NCBI RefSeq assembly: GCF_022399565.1
Contig: NZ_JAJTUT010000001.1
Location: 434,001-498,000, forward strand
Direction: 5' to 3'
Source of the DNA: Flavobacterium algicola
Lineage (GTDB): Bacteria > Bacteroidota > Bacteroidia > Flavobacteriales > Flavobacteriaceae
Length of the DNA: 64,000 nucleotides
Below, one piece after another: positions 1-6,984 of the stretch (positions are counted from its first letter, which is position 1; every line of letters starts with the position of its first letter). The notes below the pieces were generated by a model. It worked only from the letters and a program-made list of their open reading frames with translations, was not told where the DNA came from and ran no database searches. Made by a program: the position numbers and the translations under genes.

Positions 1-525
1 ATTTGGGATTTCTTTGTCAACTTTCAATTTCACATAGTCATATTGAATGTCTATGAATATTTTAGTAGTTATATCATAAGCAACTCCAAAATTAGCATTG
101 ATTCCACTTAGTGTTTCACTTGAACTTGAAACATCAAATCCGTTAATTGTTCCTGAAGCATCAAAAACCATAAAAGTATACCCAAACCCTACAAATGGGT
201 GCAATTTAGTAATTGATTCTATTTTAAGTTCAGAAAAAATTTTTGGTTGAAAAAGATATGATTTAACTTTAAAGTCTAGATTTCCGTTATTATCATTAGT
301 ATTATTTACTAAAATTCCGCCATTGATTGATGCTCCAATATTGATATTTGTTATTTCCGAAAATCTATATTTAGCTCCAATATCAATAATTCCAGTGTAA
401 CTTTTTTCGATAAAATTTTGACCAATTGGTATCGGGTAGTGCATTTCAACACTAAGTTTCGAATCCTGCGAAAAAGATTTTATTGATAAAATCAATAGTA
501 ATGCTAATAATAATTTTTGTTTCAT
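1..525 (-). CDS. Outer-membrane beta-barrel family protein (3' end cut by window)
   Basis: The reading frame starts at ATG 523-525 and stays open for 175 codons to the window edge, so the C-terminus is missing. It opens with a hydrophobic signal peptide (MKQKLLLALLLILSIKSFSQ) with a likely signal peptidase I site after SFSQ. The rest is short alternating polar/hydrophobic stretches with many aromatic residues and motifs such as HPFVGFGYTFMV and FIDIQYDYVKLK. These are typical of small 8-strand outer-membrane barrels (OMP_b-brl or OmpW-like). It lies beyond the leftmost cassette element and is probably the first visible cassette cargo. The function is unknown and the family call is by appearance only. 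Confidence 0.7.
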   Translation of the reverse strand, partial: MKQKLLLALLLILSIKSFSQDSKLSVEMHYPIPIGQNFIEKSYTGIIDIGAKYRFSEITNINIGASINGGILVNNTNDNNGNLDFKVKSYLFQPKIFSELKIESITKLHPFVGFGYTFMVFDASGTINGFDVSSSSETLSGINANFGVAYDITTKIFIDIQYDYVKLKVDKEIPN

Positions 526-540
526 ATTGCAATTTTTAAA

Positions 541-675
541 TTATCTACAATGTTATGCCACTTTGAGATGACTGGAAATTCGTAACCGCTCAATTTTCGG
601 CTAAGTGAATACTTGATGCGAAACGGCAATTCCACTAAATTCCAGCTAGCTCAAAACAGCGCTTATGCGATCACA
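541..675. repeat. Cassette-boundary element A (attC-like inverted repeat)
   Basis: The left arm after GTTATGCCAC reads TTTGAGATGACTGGAAATT. The right arm, read in reverse complement, is TTTGAGCTAGCTGGAATTT, so the two form a long imperfect stem. The outer right box is CTTATGCGA. Spacers between outer box and stem are about 10 nt on the left and 6 nt on the right. The element is very similar to element B. Confidence 0.75.
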
Positions 676-683
676 TTTTCTAT

Positions 684-1397
684 TTATTGAAAATCTTTTT
701 CTGTTATATTTTCGTTATATAATAATTTTATGATCGTAGCTATTTGTATGTTTTCACTTTCGCCAAATTTCATTTCGGTAAAATAAGTTAGGTCATTAAA
801 TTTTTTATAATTAGAATAGTAAGTTGTGGAAAATGAATTTTTTTCTGCATTTAATATTTTTTCAGTTTTGGTTAATAGAAATGTAGTTTTGTCGTAATAT
901 AAAACTTTTACAAGTCCATTTATTAAAGTAGCTTTTATTTTATTACAATTATTTGACTCGATTTTTTCTTCTCCAATAAATTCAAGATTATATAGACTTG
1001 GATTTATATAATCAAGTTCGTTGAAGATGTTTTCCTTGTAATTTTTATCTTTAAATTCTTCTTGGTCTGCTAGTTTTTTTTCTCCTTTATTCAGTTCATA
1101 ACCAACTTTTCCATTAAACCAATTTTGATAAACTGTTCTTCCTTGATAAACTATTTGAAAACTTCCTTTATTAGGTAGCATCTCTTTTACAATCCAATTA
1201 ACTTTTCTTCCTTGCATTTCAGTTTCGCTATCAGTATATAGTGTTTTTATACTATGTAATAATTTTTGTCCACCCATTGCATCTATAGATTTGTTTACTA
1301 TTTCTATTGCTGCATTATCAGATAGTTTTTGAGCATTTGCAAAATTTAGACTTAATATGTGCAATACGAGTAAAATGAATAATTGTTGTTTTTTCAT
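684..1397 (-). CDS. Secreted protein, LolA-like / outer-membrane lipoprotein-sorting type fold (hypothetical)
   Basis: The 237-residue product has a signal peptide (residues 1-22, ending FANAQ). It then has a segment VNKSIDAMGGQKLLHSIKT, typical of periplasmic proteins with a LolA/LolB-like half-barrel that are common in Bacteroidota. No catalytic residues are apparent. The start ATG (1395-1397) lies 35 bp inside the boundary of element B. The gene sits alone between elements A and B and has the same strand as the other cargo genes. A role in handling a lipid or lipoprotein at the envelope is inferred from the fold only. It could equally be an uncharacterised secreted protein. Confidence 0.65.
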   Translation of the reverse strand: MKKQQLFILLVLHILSLNFANAQKLSDNAAIEIVNKSIDAMGGQKLLHSIKTLYTDSETEMQGRKVNWIVKEMLPNKGSFQIVYQGRTVYQNWFNGKVGYELNKGEKKLADQEEFKDKNYKENIFNELDYINPSLYNLEFIGEEKIESNNCNKIKATLINGLVKVLYYDKTTFLLTKTEKILNAEKNSFSTTYYSNYKKFNDLTYFTEMKFGESENIQIATIIKLLYNENITEKDFQ

Positions 1398-1431
1398 TTC
1401 TTTTAATATATTAGATTACTGTTTTTTTATT

Positions 1432-1564
1432 TGTCGCCCGACGTTATGCCACTTTGAGATGGCTGGAAGTTCGTAACCGCTCGATTAGTGGCTTAACGAA
1501 AATATAGTGCGAATCGATAATTCCACTAAATTCCAGCTATATCCAAAGAGTTGTTAGCAGTAGC
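1432..1564. repeat. Cassette-boundary element B (attC-like inverted repeat)
   Basis: The left part reads GCCCGACGTTATGCCAC and then TTTGAGATGGCTGGAAGTT. The right part, in reverse complement, gives TTTGGATATAGCTGGAATTT. The right outer box GTTAGCAGTAGC (1553-1564) is complementary at 11 of 12 positions to GTTACTGCTAAC at 2330-2341, on the far side of the next gene. Confidence 0.8.
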
Positions 1565-2308
1565 TTAGTTTTTGCTGATAACTATTCCATCACAAGATTC
1601 TTTACTCAAAATATATATTTGTTGATTGTTAATTGTGCTATAAATATATTTATCACTAACGAACCCTAAAAATTTTAAGCATTTTTTGTCGTTAATTTGT
1701 GTTTGATTTTTAGAATTTATAACATCAAAATATTTGTTTTCAGAATTATTATAAATTTTTAAGCTGTTAACTTTTCCCGACGAGAAACAAGCAATAGGGA
1801 AAAACGTAATAAAATGTCCTATATAATATCTCAAATAAACATTTTTTAGATATACCTTAACAGGAGTATAATTGAAAAATTTATAAAATAAATAGTATGA
1901 TAAAACTATAGATATTAACGTCCAATAAACTGGATTTTGGAATGGTTTATCGAAAAAAAATTGTATCCCTCCAACAAATAAAGTAACCCAAAGATTAATT
2001 GAGGTTATTACTCCCAATATCTTTTGTTTATTAGTAGACCATTCCTCTTTAATTTCAATAAAGTTGTCATTATTTTCATCGCCGTCAAAAAAAGAAATTT
2101 GATGAATATATTGTCCGGTAATCATATTTAAAACATAAAAAACTTGCGACAGCATTAAAGGATAAACAAAGTTTTTTGGAATATCATAGAGTGATATTAA
2201 ACTAAAAACATCTACATCAAAAGTGCTCCAAAAACCTATAAGATATAAAGAACCACAAATAAATAAATAAGTCAATAGAAGAGTTGTTATAGGAATGTTT
2301 TTGGTCAT
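1565..2308 (-). CDS. Multi-pass membrane protein, unknown function (cassette cargo)
   Basis: The 247-residue protein has about five predicted hydrophobic segments (near residues 8-26, 46-63, 97-117, 128-147 and 158-174). A soluble C-terminal tail of about 70 residues follows. An acidic loop (DGDENNDNF) separates segments 2 and 3. I do not recognise the family. The gene fills the space between elements B and C almost completely: its stop is one base from the end of the B box, and its ATG is about 20 bases from the C box. This single-gene packing is what is expected of a gene cassette. The C-terminal tail could be a ligand-binding or effector part, but nothing in it is diagnostic. Confidence 0.7.
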   Translation of the reverse strand: MTKNIPITTLLLTYLFICGSLYLIGFWSTFDVDVFSLISLYDIPKNFVYPLMLSQVFYVLNMITGQYIHQISFFDGDENNDNFIEIKEEWSTNKQKILGVITSINLWVTLFVGGIQFFFDKPFQNPVYWTLISIVLSYYLFYKFFNYTPVKVYLKNVYLRYYIGHFITFFPIACFSSGKVNSLKIYNNSENKYFDVINSKNQTQINDKKCLKFLGFVSDKYIYSTINNQQIYILSKESCDGIVISKN

Positions 2309-2329
2309 TTTTGGTAATTATATGATTAA

Positions 2330-2472
2330 GTTACTGCTAACATTCTGGCGCTTGGCGAGGTTGGGGACTAAAGATTCGGGATTTTTCGGTTAAACACAAA
2401 TTTTCCAAATACAGAACCATCTTTAAATTCAGCCTAATACCAAAATCTCTTGTAACGGCTGTTGGCAGTAGG
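2330..2472. repeat. Cassette-boundary element C (attC-like inverted repeat)
   Basis: The left box is TACTGCTAAC (2332-2341), followed by a 10-nt spacer and an arm beginning TTGGCGAGGTTGGGG. The right arm in reverse complement is TACAAGAGATTTTGGTATTA, which pairs weakly and partly through G-T. The right outer box is GTTGGCAGTAGG (2461-2472), complementary at 11 of 12 positions to CTTACTGCCAAC at 3184-3195. Confidence 0.8.
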
Positions 2473-2483
2473 TTTTCTTCTTG

Positions 2484-3143
2484 TTAAGTTATGTCTTCTT
2501 TTATTTTCAGTTTTAAAGTGTTGACAATATCAATAGCAATATATATTTCGGCAATGTCTTTTAAACTTCCAATACTAAAGCTAAATGGTTTTTCTGATTT
2601 ACGTTCCACATAAAACCTAAACTCTTTTTGATATTCAAATTCTAAAGGTTTTTCAAACAAAGAAATTGTTCGATTTACTTTGTCTTTGTCGTAATATTTA
2701 ATAAAATTATGCCTGAATTTAACTTTCAATTCTATTAATTTCTCTTCAATTAGAGACAAAAATTTTGCGTTGTCTGTAATTACCAAACAATGAGAACCAA
2801 AGTTTTTTATTTTTTCGTCAATTTTAAAATCATTAGGGTTATTCCAACCGTGAGAAGAAATACAATAAAGACTAAAAATATTTCCTAATACAATGTCATA
2901 TGATTCTCTATATTGTAGAGCTAAATAATTTCCTTTAAAGTTAAGTGATGGAATTTCAAATTGTCCTGGTGGAAGATTTGTAATTTTACTTATACCTTCA
3001 TATTTGTCACCTCTTAATTCTCCATCTTCAATTTTTCTAAAATACTGTATTGGATTCATAAAAATTGTACCATTATGATATAGGTCATTAATATGTTTTT
3101 CTTCCCCAAATTTTAAAAACATTTGTATAGAATGTGTCGTCAT
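2484..3143 (-). CDS. Hypothetical soluble protein, 219 aa (cassette cargo)
   Basis: The frame is open up to 3194, but that longer start is a TTG inside the boundary repeat. The first ATG is at 3141-3143 (MTTHSIQMFLKF) and a second at 3120-3122; I chose the first. The N-terminal part reads MFLKFGEEKHINDLYHNGT, then FMNPIQYFRKIEDGELRGD. This pattern (a short beta start, aromatic-rich FR..ED..RGD) recurs in small uncharacterised proteins of accessory islands. No signal peptide or membrane segment is seen, so it is probably cytoplasmic. I cannot assign a function. Its position between elements C and D, next to PIN and Abi-alpha genes, makes a defence-related role possible but unproven. Confidence 0.65.
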   Translation of the reverse strand: MTTHSIQMFLKFGEEKHINDLYHNGTIFMNPIQYFRKIEDGELRGDKYEGISKITNLPPGQFEIPSLNFKGNYLALQYRESYDIVLGNIFSLYCISSHGWNNPNDFKIDEKIKNFGSHCLVITDNAKFLSLIEEKLIELKVKFRHNFIKYYDKDKVNRTISLFEKPLEFEYQKEFRFYVERKSEKPFSFSIGSLKDIAEIYIAIDIVNTLKLKIKEDIT

Positions 3144-3183
3144 TTCTGTTTTTATATCGTTAAGATTCCTGCTGTCCAATAAA

Positions 3184-3324
3184 CTTACTGCCAACGTTTA
3201 TATGTAAGAATAGTTGTAGGTTTATATGCGAGGATTTTCCCGAAGGAAAATCAGACGTTATAAATACGCAACGACCTTTGATTAAGCACTAAGCCGCAAT
3301 TATTTTTATACGGTGTTGTGCATA
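3184..3324. repeat. Cassette-boundary element D (attC-like inverted repeat)
   Basis: The left box is TACTGCCAAC (3186-3195). The outer stem pairs TAAGAATAGTTG with the reverse complement TAAAAATAATTG from the right side. A separate small internal hairpin is GATTTTCC/GGAAAATC (about 3232-3251). The right box GTTGTGCATA (3315-3324) is perfectly complementary to TATGCACAAC at 4621-4630. Confidence 0.8.
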
Positions 3325-3328
3325 TTCT

Positions 3329-4603
3329 TTATCGTTCTCTAAACATATCTTCGTCAGGTATATCAATGATATTGTCGAAAAACAAACTGCCAAAATCAAG
3401 ACTTTTTATAATTTTCGCGTTTTCAATGTTTATTTCTTCGTGGCTAAAAGTATATTGTGGGTATTCCCAAATTTCGTATGTAAGTTTTGTTGAATTGCGA
3501 CAATAAGCACATTTTAAATTCTCTTCCATTTTATAATGCTTTTCTGTTCCCATTTGTCTTTCGGAAATTTCAATACATTCAAATTCATAATTTAAATTTT
3601 CTTCAGGGATAGCACTTTTATTTCCACAAGTATTGCATTCATAAATAAGTTCATCTCTATTTCTATTACTGATAACATTTGATATTTCTTCAATTCGTGC
3701 ATCGGCAATATCAATTTTCAAGAATTCTTTAGCTATATAAACAAACTGTGATTGACTATACATCCAAAATTCCTTTTGATTATTATCTTTAAATTCTTTG
3801 ATAAGCTCGTGTCTTGGACTTGAAATTCTATTATTTGAATCTTTATCTTTGTAACACCAATCAATTTTTAAGTCATTACTTACAAAAATTACACTCTTAT
3901 TTTCTTTTTTAGAATACTCTAATATTTGTTTCCAAATTATTAGGTCTCCGAATATTTGAGTTCCTACCTTTTCTTTTTTGTCTTCGTAACCAGGTGGAAT
4001 CTTAAATTCATATCTCAATTTTCCTTCGGTAACAATTTCCATAATTTTTGAATGAGTGAACTCTTCTCCAACCTTAAGGTATTGTTCAAAAGCTTTTAAA
4101 ATAGTATCATTTTCATTTAAAGCTTTAATATCTGTTTCTTGCTTCTTGATTTCCTCATTGATGTCTTTATCAAACTGTTTAACTTTGTTTTCAAGTTCTT
4201 TTGTAAAGTCTATAAATTCATCAATTTTTTCTTGGGGAAGAAACGGATGTTTTTCAGGTTTCAGGGTATCTTGTTTAATTTGACGAGCAATTTTTAAAAT
4301 TTGCGATTTGGCTGAATTTAAACTTTTTAACTTTTCGTTTTTTATAGGTTCGTAGTTGTTAACAATAGGCTTTTCAATATTTCCTTTTCGGTTTTTAAGA
4401 AATTCATATTGAACGTGATTGGGTATCCATAACCTTTCTTTGAGCTTTGGGAAAATCTTTTGGAAAATTTCTTGTCTTGTCTCTTTCGGATAGAAATAAA
4501 AATCGATTAATGCAGAAGTATCAAATATGAATATGGAATTCTGCCAAAGGTTCATTTCTTTATCAGAATTTAATTCATATTCATTAAAAGTTTTTCTATC
4601 CAT
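3329..4603 (-). CDS. PIN-domain (DUF4935-type) putative ribonuclease with C-terminal zinc-ribbon-like region
   Basis: The product is 424 residues from ATG 4601-4603. An upstream GTG at 4625-4627 lies inside the repeat box and is rejected. Near the N-terminus is IFIFDTSALIDFYF, a PIN strand-1 motif with its catalytic-type Asp, followed by an LWIPNHVQYEF segment. A long charged, probably coiled region with many Lys and Glu spans about residues 80-190. A second acidic PIN motif appears at KSVIFVSNDLKIDW. The C-terminal quarter holds CNTCG and CAYC pairs, consistent with a zinc ribbon. PIN proteins cleave RNA and are often toxins or anti-phage effectors. The specific target is unknown. The gene fills the cassette between elements D and E. 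Confidence 0.8.
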   Translation of the reverse strand: MDRKTFNEYELNSDKEMNLWQNSIFIFDTSALIDFYFYPKETRQEIFQKIFPKLKERLWIPNHVQYEFLKNRKGNIEKPIVNNYEPIKNEKLKSLNSAKSQILKIARQIKQDTLKPEKHPFLPQEKIDEFIDFTKELENKVKQFDKDINEEIKKQETDIKALNENDTILKAFEQYLKVGEEFTHSKIMEIVTEGKLRYEFKIPPGYEDKKEKVGTQIFGDLIIWKQILEYSKKENKSVIFVSNDLKIDWCYKDKDSNNRISSPRHELIKEFKDNNQKEFWMYSQSQFVYIAKEFLKIDIADARIEEISNVISNRNRDELIYECNTCGNKSAIPEENLNYEFECIEISERQMGTEKHYKMEENLKCAYCRNSTKLTYEIWEYPQYTFSHEEINIENAKIIKSLDFGSLFFDNIIDIPDEDMFRER

Positions 4604-4620
4604 ATGAGTTTTTTTTAGAT

Positions 4621-4760
4621 TATGCACAACGTTTTGCCGCTTGGCGAGGTTGCGAACTTCGTAACCTTATATTTTCTGTTAAAGATAAAATTTCTTGCGA
4701 AACGTAAACGTGAATTTACCACAAAATTCGCAATCTTGCCAAACGGCGCTTAGGTGCTGC
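4621..4760. repeat. Cassette-boundary element E (attC-like inverted repeat)
   Basis: The left box is TATGCACAAC. A 10-nt spacer GTTTTGCCGC follows, then the arm TTGGCGAGGTTGCGAACTT. The right arm in reverse complement is TTGGCAAGATTGCGAATTT, so 16 of 19 positions are identical. The right spacer is 6 nt, and the right box CTTAGGTGCTGC (4749-4760) is largely complementary to CAGCATCTAAC at 5673-5683. Confidence 0.85.
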
Positions 4761-4766
4761 TTTTTT

Positions 4767-5648
4767 TTAGTCAACAATGCAAGCTTCTATAAAACTTATT
4801 CCTAGATTCGTGAATTTGATACTTTCTTTACGAATTTGCTCTTCAAATTTTAAATTTTCAACAGATGTATTTTCAGCTTCTTGAAGCAGTTTCTTTAAAT
4901 CATTATGAATAGCTGAATAGTCGGAATTTAAAAGACTATCATATTTGTCTAAATCATTTTTATTAATAAGTTTGTTTTCAAATTCGATTAAACCGTTGTG
5001 ATGTAGATTGTCTAAATAAAGACTTATATTTTTCGGAAAAATCAACTCAACTTCATTTTCTATACCCGTTAGTCGTTCTTTAAAAGGAATATGAATGGCT
5101 TCTCTATCTTGAAAAGTATAATTAATCAGATGTTGCAAATCTTGGCTACTTTTTACATTTGATTCTTCTAACTTTTGAATTTCTTCTTTATAACGATGAA
5201 TGTAAAAACTCAAATAAGGTATTCGTTGTTTTTTATGATAATGAAAAAGAATTTTTGCTTCATCTGCAGATAGATTGTTTAAAATTGTAATAAACACTGG
5301 ATGAACAAGATTTGCTGTTTCTTCAAAACTTGCTTTTGTCAAAAGGTTTATAAAACTTTCTGAAAGTTCATTTTGTCCAATTTGCGTTAGTTTTTCAATA
5401 ATTGGTAATCCAACAAATGGTTGTACTTGAGTTAATGTATTACTACTTTGATTTAATTTTTCGGAATATATTTTAAGATTTATATCATAATTTATTCTTG
5501 CTTTTTCATTAAGTAATTTTAAAGGCAATAAAATAAGCGTAGCAGTATCTAAAACGGTTGAAAGAGCTTGTCCAACTTTTTGCATTCCAGGTTGAAATAA
5601 GTCTTTATAAACTTCCTTGGTTGGTAAATCGAATAGTTTTAATTCCAT
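4767..5648 (-). CDS. Abi-alpha (DUF4393) family protein
   Basis: The product is 293 residues from ATG 5646-5648 (MELKLFDLPTKEVYKDL). The longer open frame to 5777 only runs into element F and is rejected. Features of the family are an N-terminal hydrophobic stretch (residues about 28-40, ATLILLPLKLL) followed by a basic segment. Next comes the block VGLPIIEKLTQIGQNEL, then FINLLTKASFEE, and then a helical segment around HPVFITILNNLSADEA. Proteins of this family are annotated as abortive-infection-like (Abi-alpha) and occur widely in defence and accessory islands. The mechanism is not established. The gene is alone between elements E and F. Confidence 0.8.
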   Translation of the reverse strand: MELKLFDLPTKEVYKDLFQPGMQKVGQALSTVLDTATLILLPLKLLNEKARINYDINLKIYSEKLNQSSNTLTQVQPFVGLPIIEKLTQIGQNELSESFINLLTKASFEETANLVHPVFITILNNLSADEAKILFHYHKKQRIPYLSFYIHRYKEEIQKLEESNVKSSQDLQHLINYTFQDREAIHIPFKERLTGIENEVELIFPKNISLYLDNLHHNGLIEFENKLINKNDLDKYDSLLNSDYSAIHNDLKKLLQEAENTSVENLKFEEQIRKESIKFTNLGISFIEACIVD

Positions 5649-5672
5649 ATAATCTTCTCTTTTTTTTTTAAA

Positions 5673-5808
5673 ACAGCATCTAACGTTATGCCACTTAGCG
5701 AGGTTGTGGACTTTTGAAAACGAGTACTTTCGGGTGATTGTAAACGTCAATAAAAACGGTAATTCCACTAAAACCACAATCTGGCTAAATGGTGGTTAGC
5801 AGTAGTGC
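5673..5808. repeat. Cassette-boundary element F (attC-like inverted repeat)
   Basis: The left box is CAGCATCTAAC, which contains ATCTAAC, an exact fit to the integron R'' consensus RYYYAAC. The 10-nt spacer GTTATGCCAC is followed by the arm TTAGCGAGGTTGTGG. The right arm in reverse complement is TTAGCCAGATTGTGG (13 of 15). The right spacer is 6 nt, and the right box GTTAGCAGTAGTGC (5795-5808) pairs at 12 of 14 positions with 6278-6291. Confidence 0.85.
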
Positions 5809-5824
5809 TTTTTTATTGTGTATG

Positions 5825-6259
5825 TTACTTTAAATTTTCAAATTTCTGCGAACTTTTTACTTTTTCAACTTCTGTTTGTGTTATTATATTTAAAAATAAT
5901 GCAATTGCGGCAATAATAAATGAAAGTACTGGTAGAATTAATTGAGCCCAAAACTTTATATTTTCTCTATATTGTTCGTTATCTATCTTTAAATATTTTT
6001 TATTTGCAAATGCAGTAATTCCATCTGATTTAATAAATAATGCAGGTTGATCAAAATTATTATCATTTCCAAAATACTCAATTTCATTTTTACTTAATAA
6101 TTCTTCTGACATTATAATAAACTCATCGTATGTAATATTAAGATTTTTTACAATTGTTGAAATCATTACAATTACGTCTAATATATTTCCTTCATAAAAT
6201 TTTCCTTTTGCATATTCTTTGGCTAAAAGTCCTAGCAATTGATGACGTTTTTTATTCAT
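5825..6259 (-). CDS. Small membrane-anchored hypothetical protein (cassette cargo)
   Basis: The product is 144 residues from ATG 6257-6259. The N-terminal 100 residues are soluble and helical-looking (MNKKRHQLLGLLAKEYAKGK), with a winged-helix-like KSDGITAFANKKYL segment. One hydrophobic segment follows (about residues 109-127, ILPVLSFIIAAIALFLNII), then a short charged tail. I do not recognise the family. The general plan, a small soluble domain plus one or two C-terminal membrane helices, resembles accessory proteins in phage-defence loci, but this is only an analogy. It is the cargo closest to the right end of the array, between elements F and G. Confidence 0.65.
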   Translation of the reverse strand: MNKKRHQLLGLLAKEYAKGKFYEGNILDVIVMISTIVKNLNITYDEFIIMSEELLSKNEIEYFGNDNNFDQPALFIKSDGITAFANKKYLKIDNEQYRENIKFWAQLILPVLSFIIAAIALFLNIITQTEVEKVKSSQKFENLK

Positions 6260-6277
6260 TATTTCTGTTTTTTAGAC

Positions 6278-6374
6278 GCATTACTGCCAACTTGTATATA
6301 AGCGAAACAAACCTTAGCATATACACCCATAATAAGGGAGATTGGTGAAGGTTGTTTCGAACTTAATGTTTTTC
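6278..6374. repeat. Cassette-boundary element G, shorter and terminal
   Basis: The left box TTACTGCCAAC (6281-6291) pairs with the F box across the gene. The inner stem pairs TAAGCGAAACAAACCTT with the reverse complement TAAGTTCGAAACAACCTT. At under 100 bp it is shorter than A-F and lacks their 10/6 spacer layout. No cargo gene follows it, so it marks the right end of the array. A weak GTTTTTC at 6368-6374 could be its outer box. Confidence 0.65.
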
Positions 6375-6475
6375 AAATATATTTATTTTTTCTTACAAAT
6401 AACAAAGTTTGCTACTAACTTATCCGCTAATTATAAAGGCTTTATAATGCTATTATAAAAACAAAACATTTCGGG

Positions 6476-6580
6476 TAGCCTTGATTATCCCGATGAGTCG
6501 GGAGCATCTTTTTTTTGTTTTACCCTTTCAGGGTTTTGAACCCTGATAGGGTAACTAGCTACGCCGCTAAGCCGAATTTC
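6476..6580. repeat. Intergenic modular repeat, copy 1 (degenerate)
   Basis: The copy begins TAGCC, contains GAGCATCTTTTTTTTG, and carries an internal hairpin TACCCTTTCAGGGTT / AACCCTGATAGGGTA (6521-6554). A small hairpin TCCCGA/TCGGGA lies at about 6488-6503. It resembles copy 2 about 290 bp away, but its 3' arm has decayed. The rest of 6375-6984 holds no convincing gene. A 66-codon open frame at 6559-6759 starts in this repeat and has no coding features. Confidence 0.6.
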
Positions 6581-6761
6581 AGATATTTTTTATTTCTCCT
6601 TTTCAAAAGTAAACTGTAAAAAAGGATTTCTTTTACGGAAAACCGTAAACGGCAAGAAAAAAACATAATAGTGTAAAAACAAACTATCAGTAGCTGATAA
6701 TCTGGTATTGACCGGTATTGACTTGCAAAAATCGCATCTTTGAAAAACAAAACCTTCATCC

Positions 6762-6860
6762 TAGCCCTGATAAAAGCGGCATCCTTTTTTGTTTCACCGG
6801 GTCAGGGTTTTTATCCCTGACCCGGTGAAACAAAAAAGATATAGCGGATAGCAGGACGAA
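6762..6860. repeat. Intergenic modular repeat, copy 2, with perfect 23-bp hairpin
   Basis: The 5' arm is TAGCCCTGATAAAAGCGGCATCC and the 3' arm is AAGATATAGCGGATAGCAGG. Between them is a perfect 23-bp inverted repeat (6785-6807 with 6815-6837) around a 7-base loop. The arms match copies at 27479, 45021 and, in inverse orientation, 59648. It ends about 125 bp before prfC. Confidence 0.8.
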
Positions 6861-6957
6861 ATGTATTGAAAGACTTGAATTTTATGCTCCTCATAATACA
6901 TACAACTCGTAGATGTAAAAGAATTGGGCTTTGTTTTTAAATCGCATTTATAAGTAG

Positions 6958-6965
6958 TACTTTTG
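6958..6965 (+). promoter_or_regulatory. prfC promoter, -7 box TACTTTTG
   Basis: TACTTTTG fits the Bacteroidota sigma-A -7 consensus TAnnTTTG and ends 19 bp before the prfC ATG. A TTG at 6931-6933 may be the -33 element, although the 24-nt spacing is slightly long. Confidence 0.6.
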
Positions 6966-6984
6966 CAATCCATTTACACGAATT

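Noticed and set aside
541..6374. CRISPR array
   Set aside because: Repeats are over 90 bp, imperfect, structured and separated by whole genes; no short direct repeats with uniform spacers.
541..6374. Insertion-sequence or transposon ends
   Set aside because: No transposase gene, and no target-site duplications recognisable around the elements. Pairing runs across genes rather than marking one unit.
6559..6759. A 66-codon open frame on the minus strand between two repeat copies
   Set aside because: It starts in repeat sequence, has an odd composition with no recognisable motif or domain, and no promoter; chance frame.
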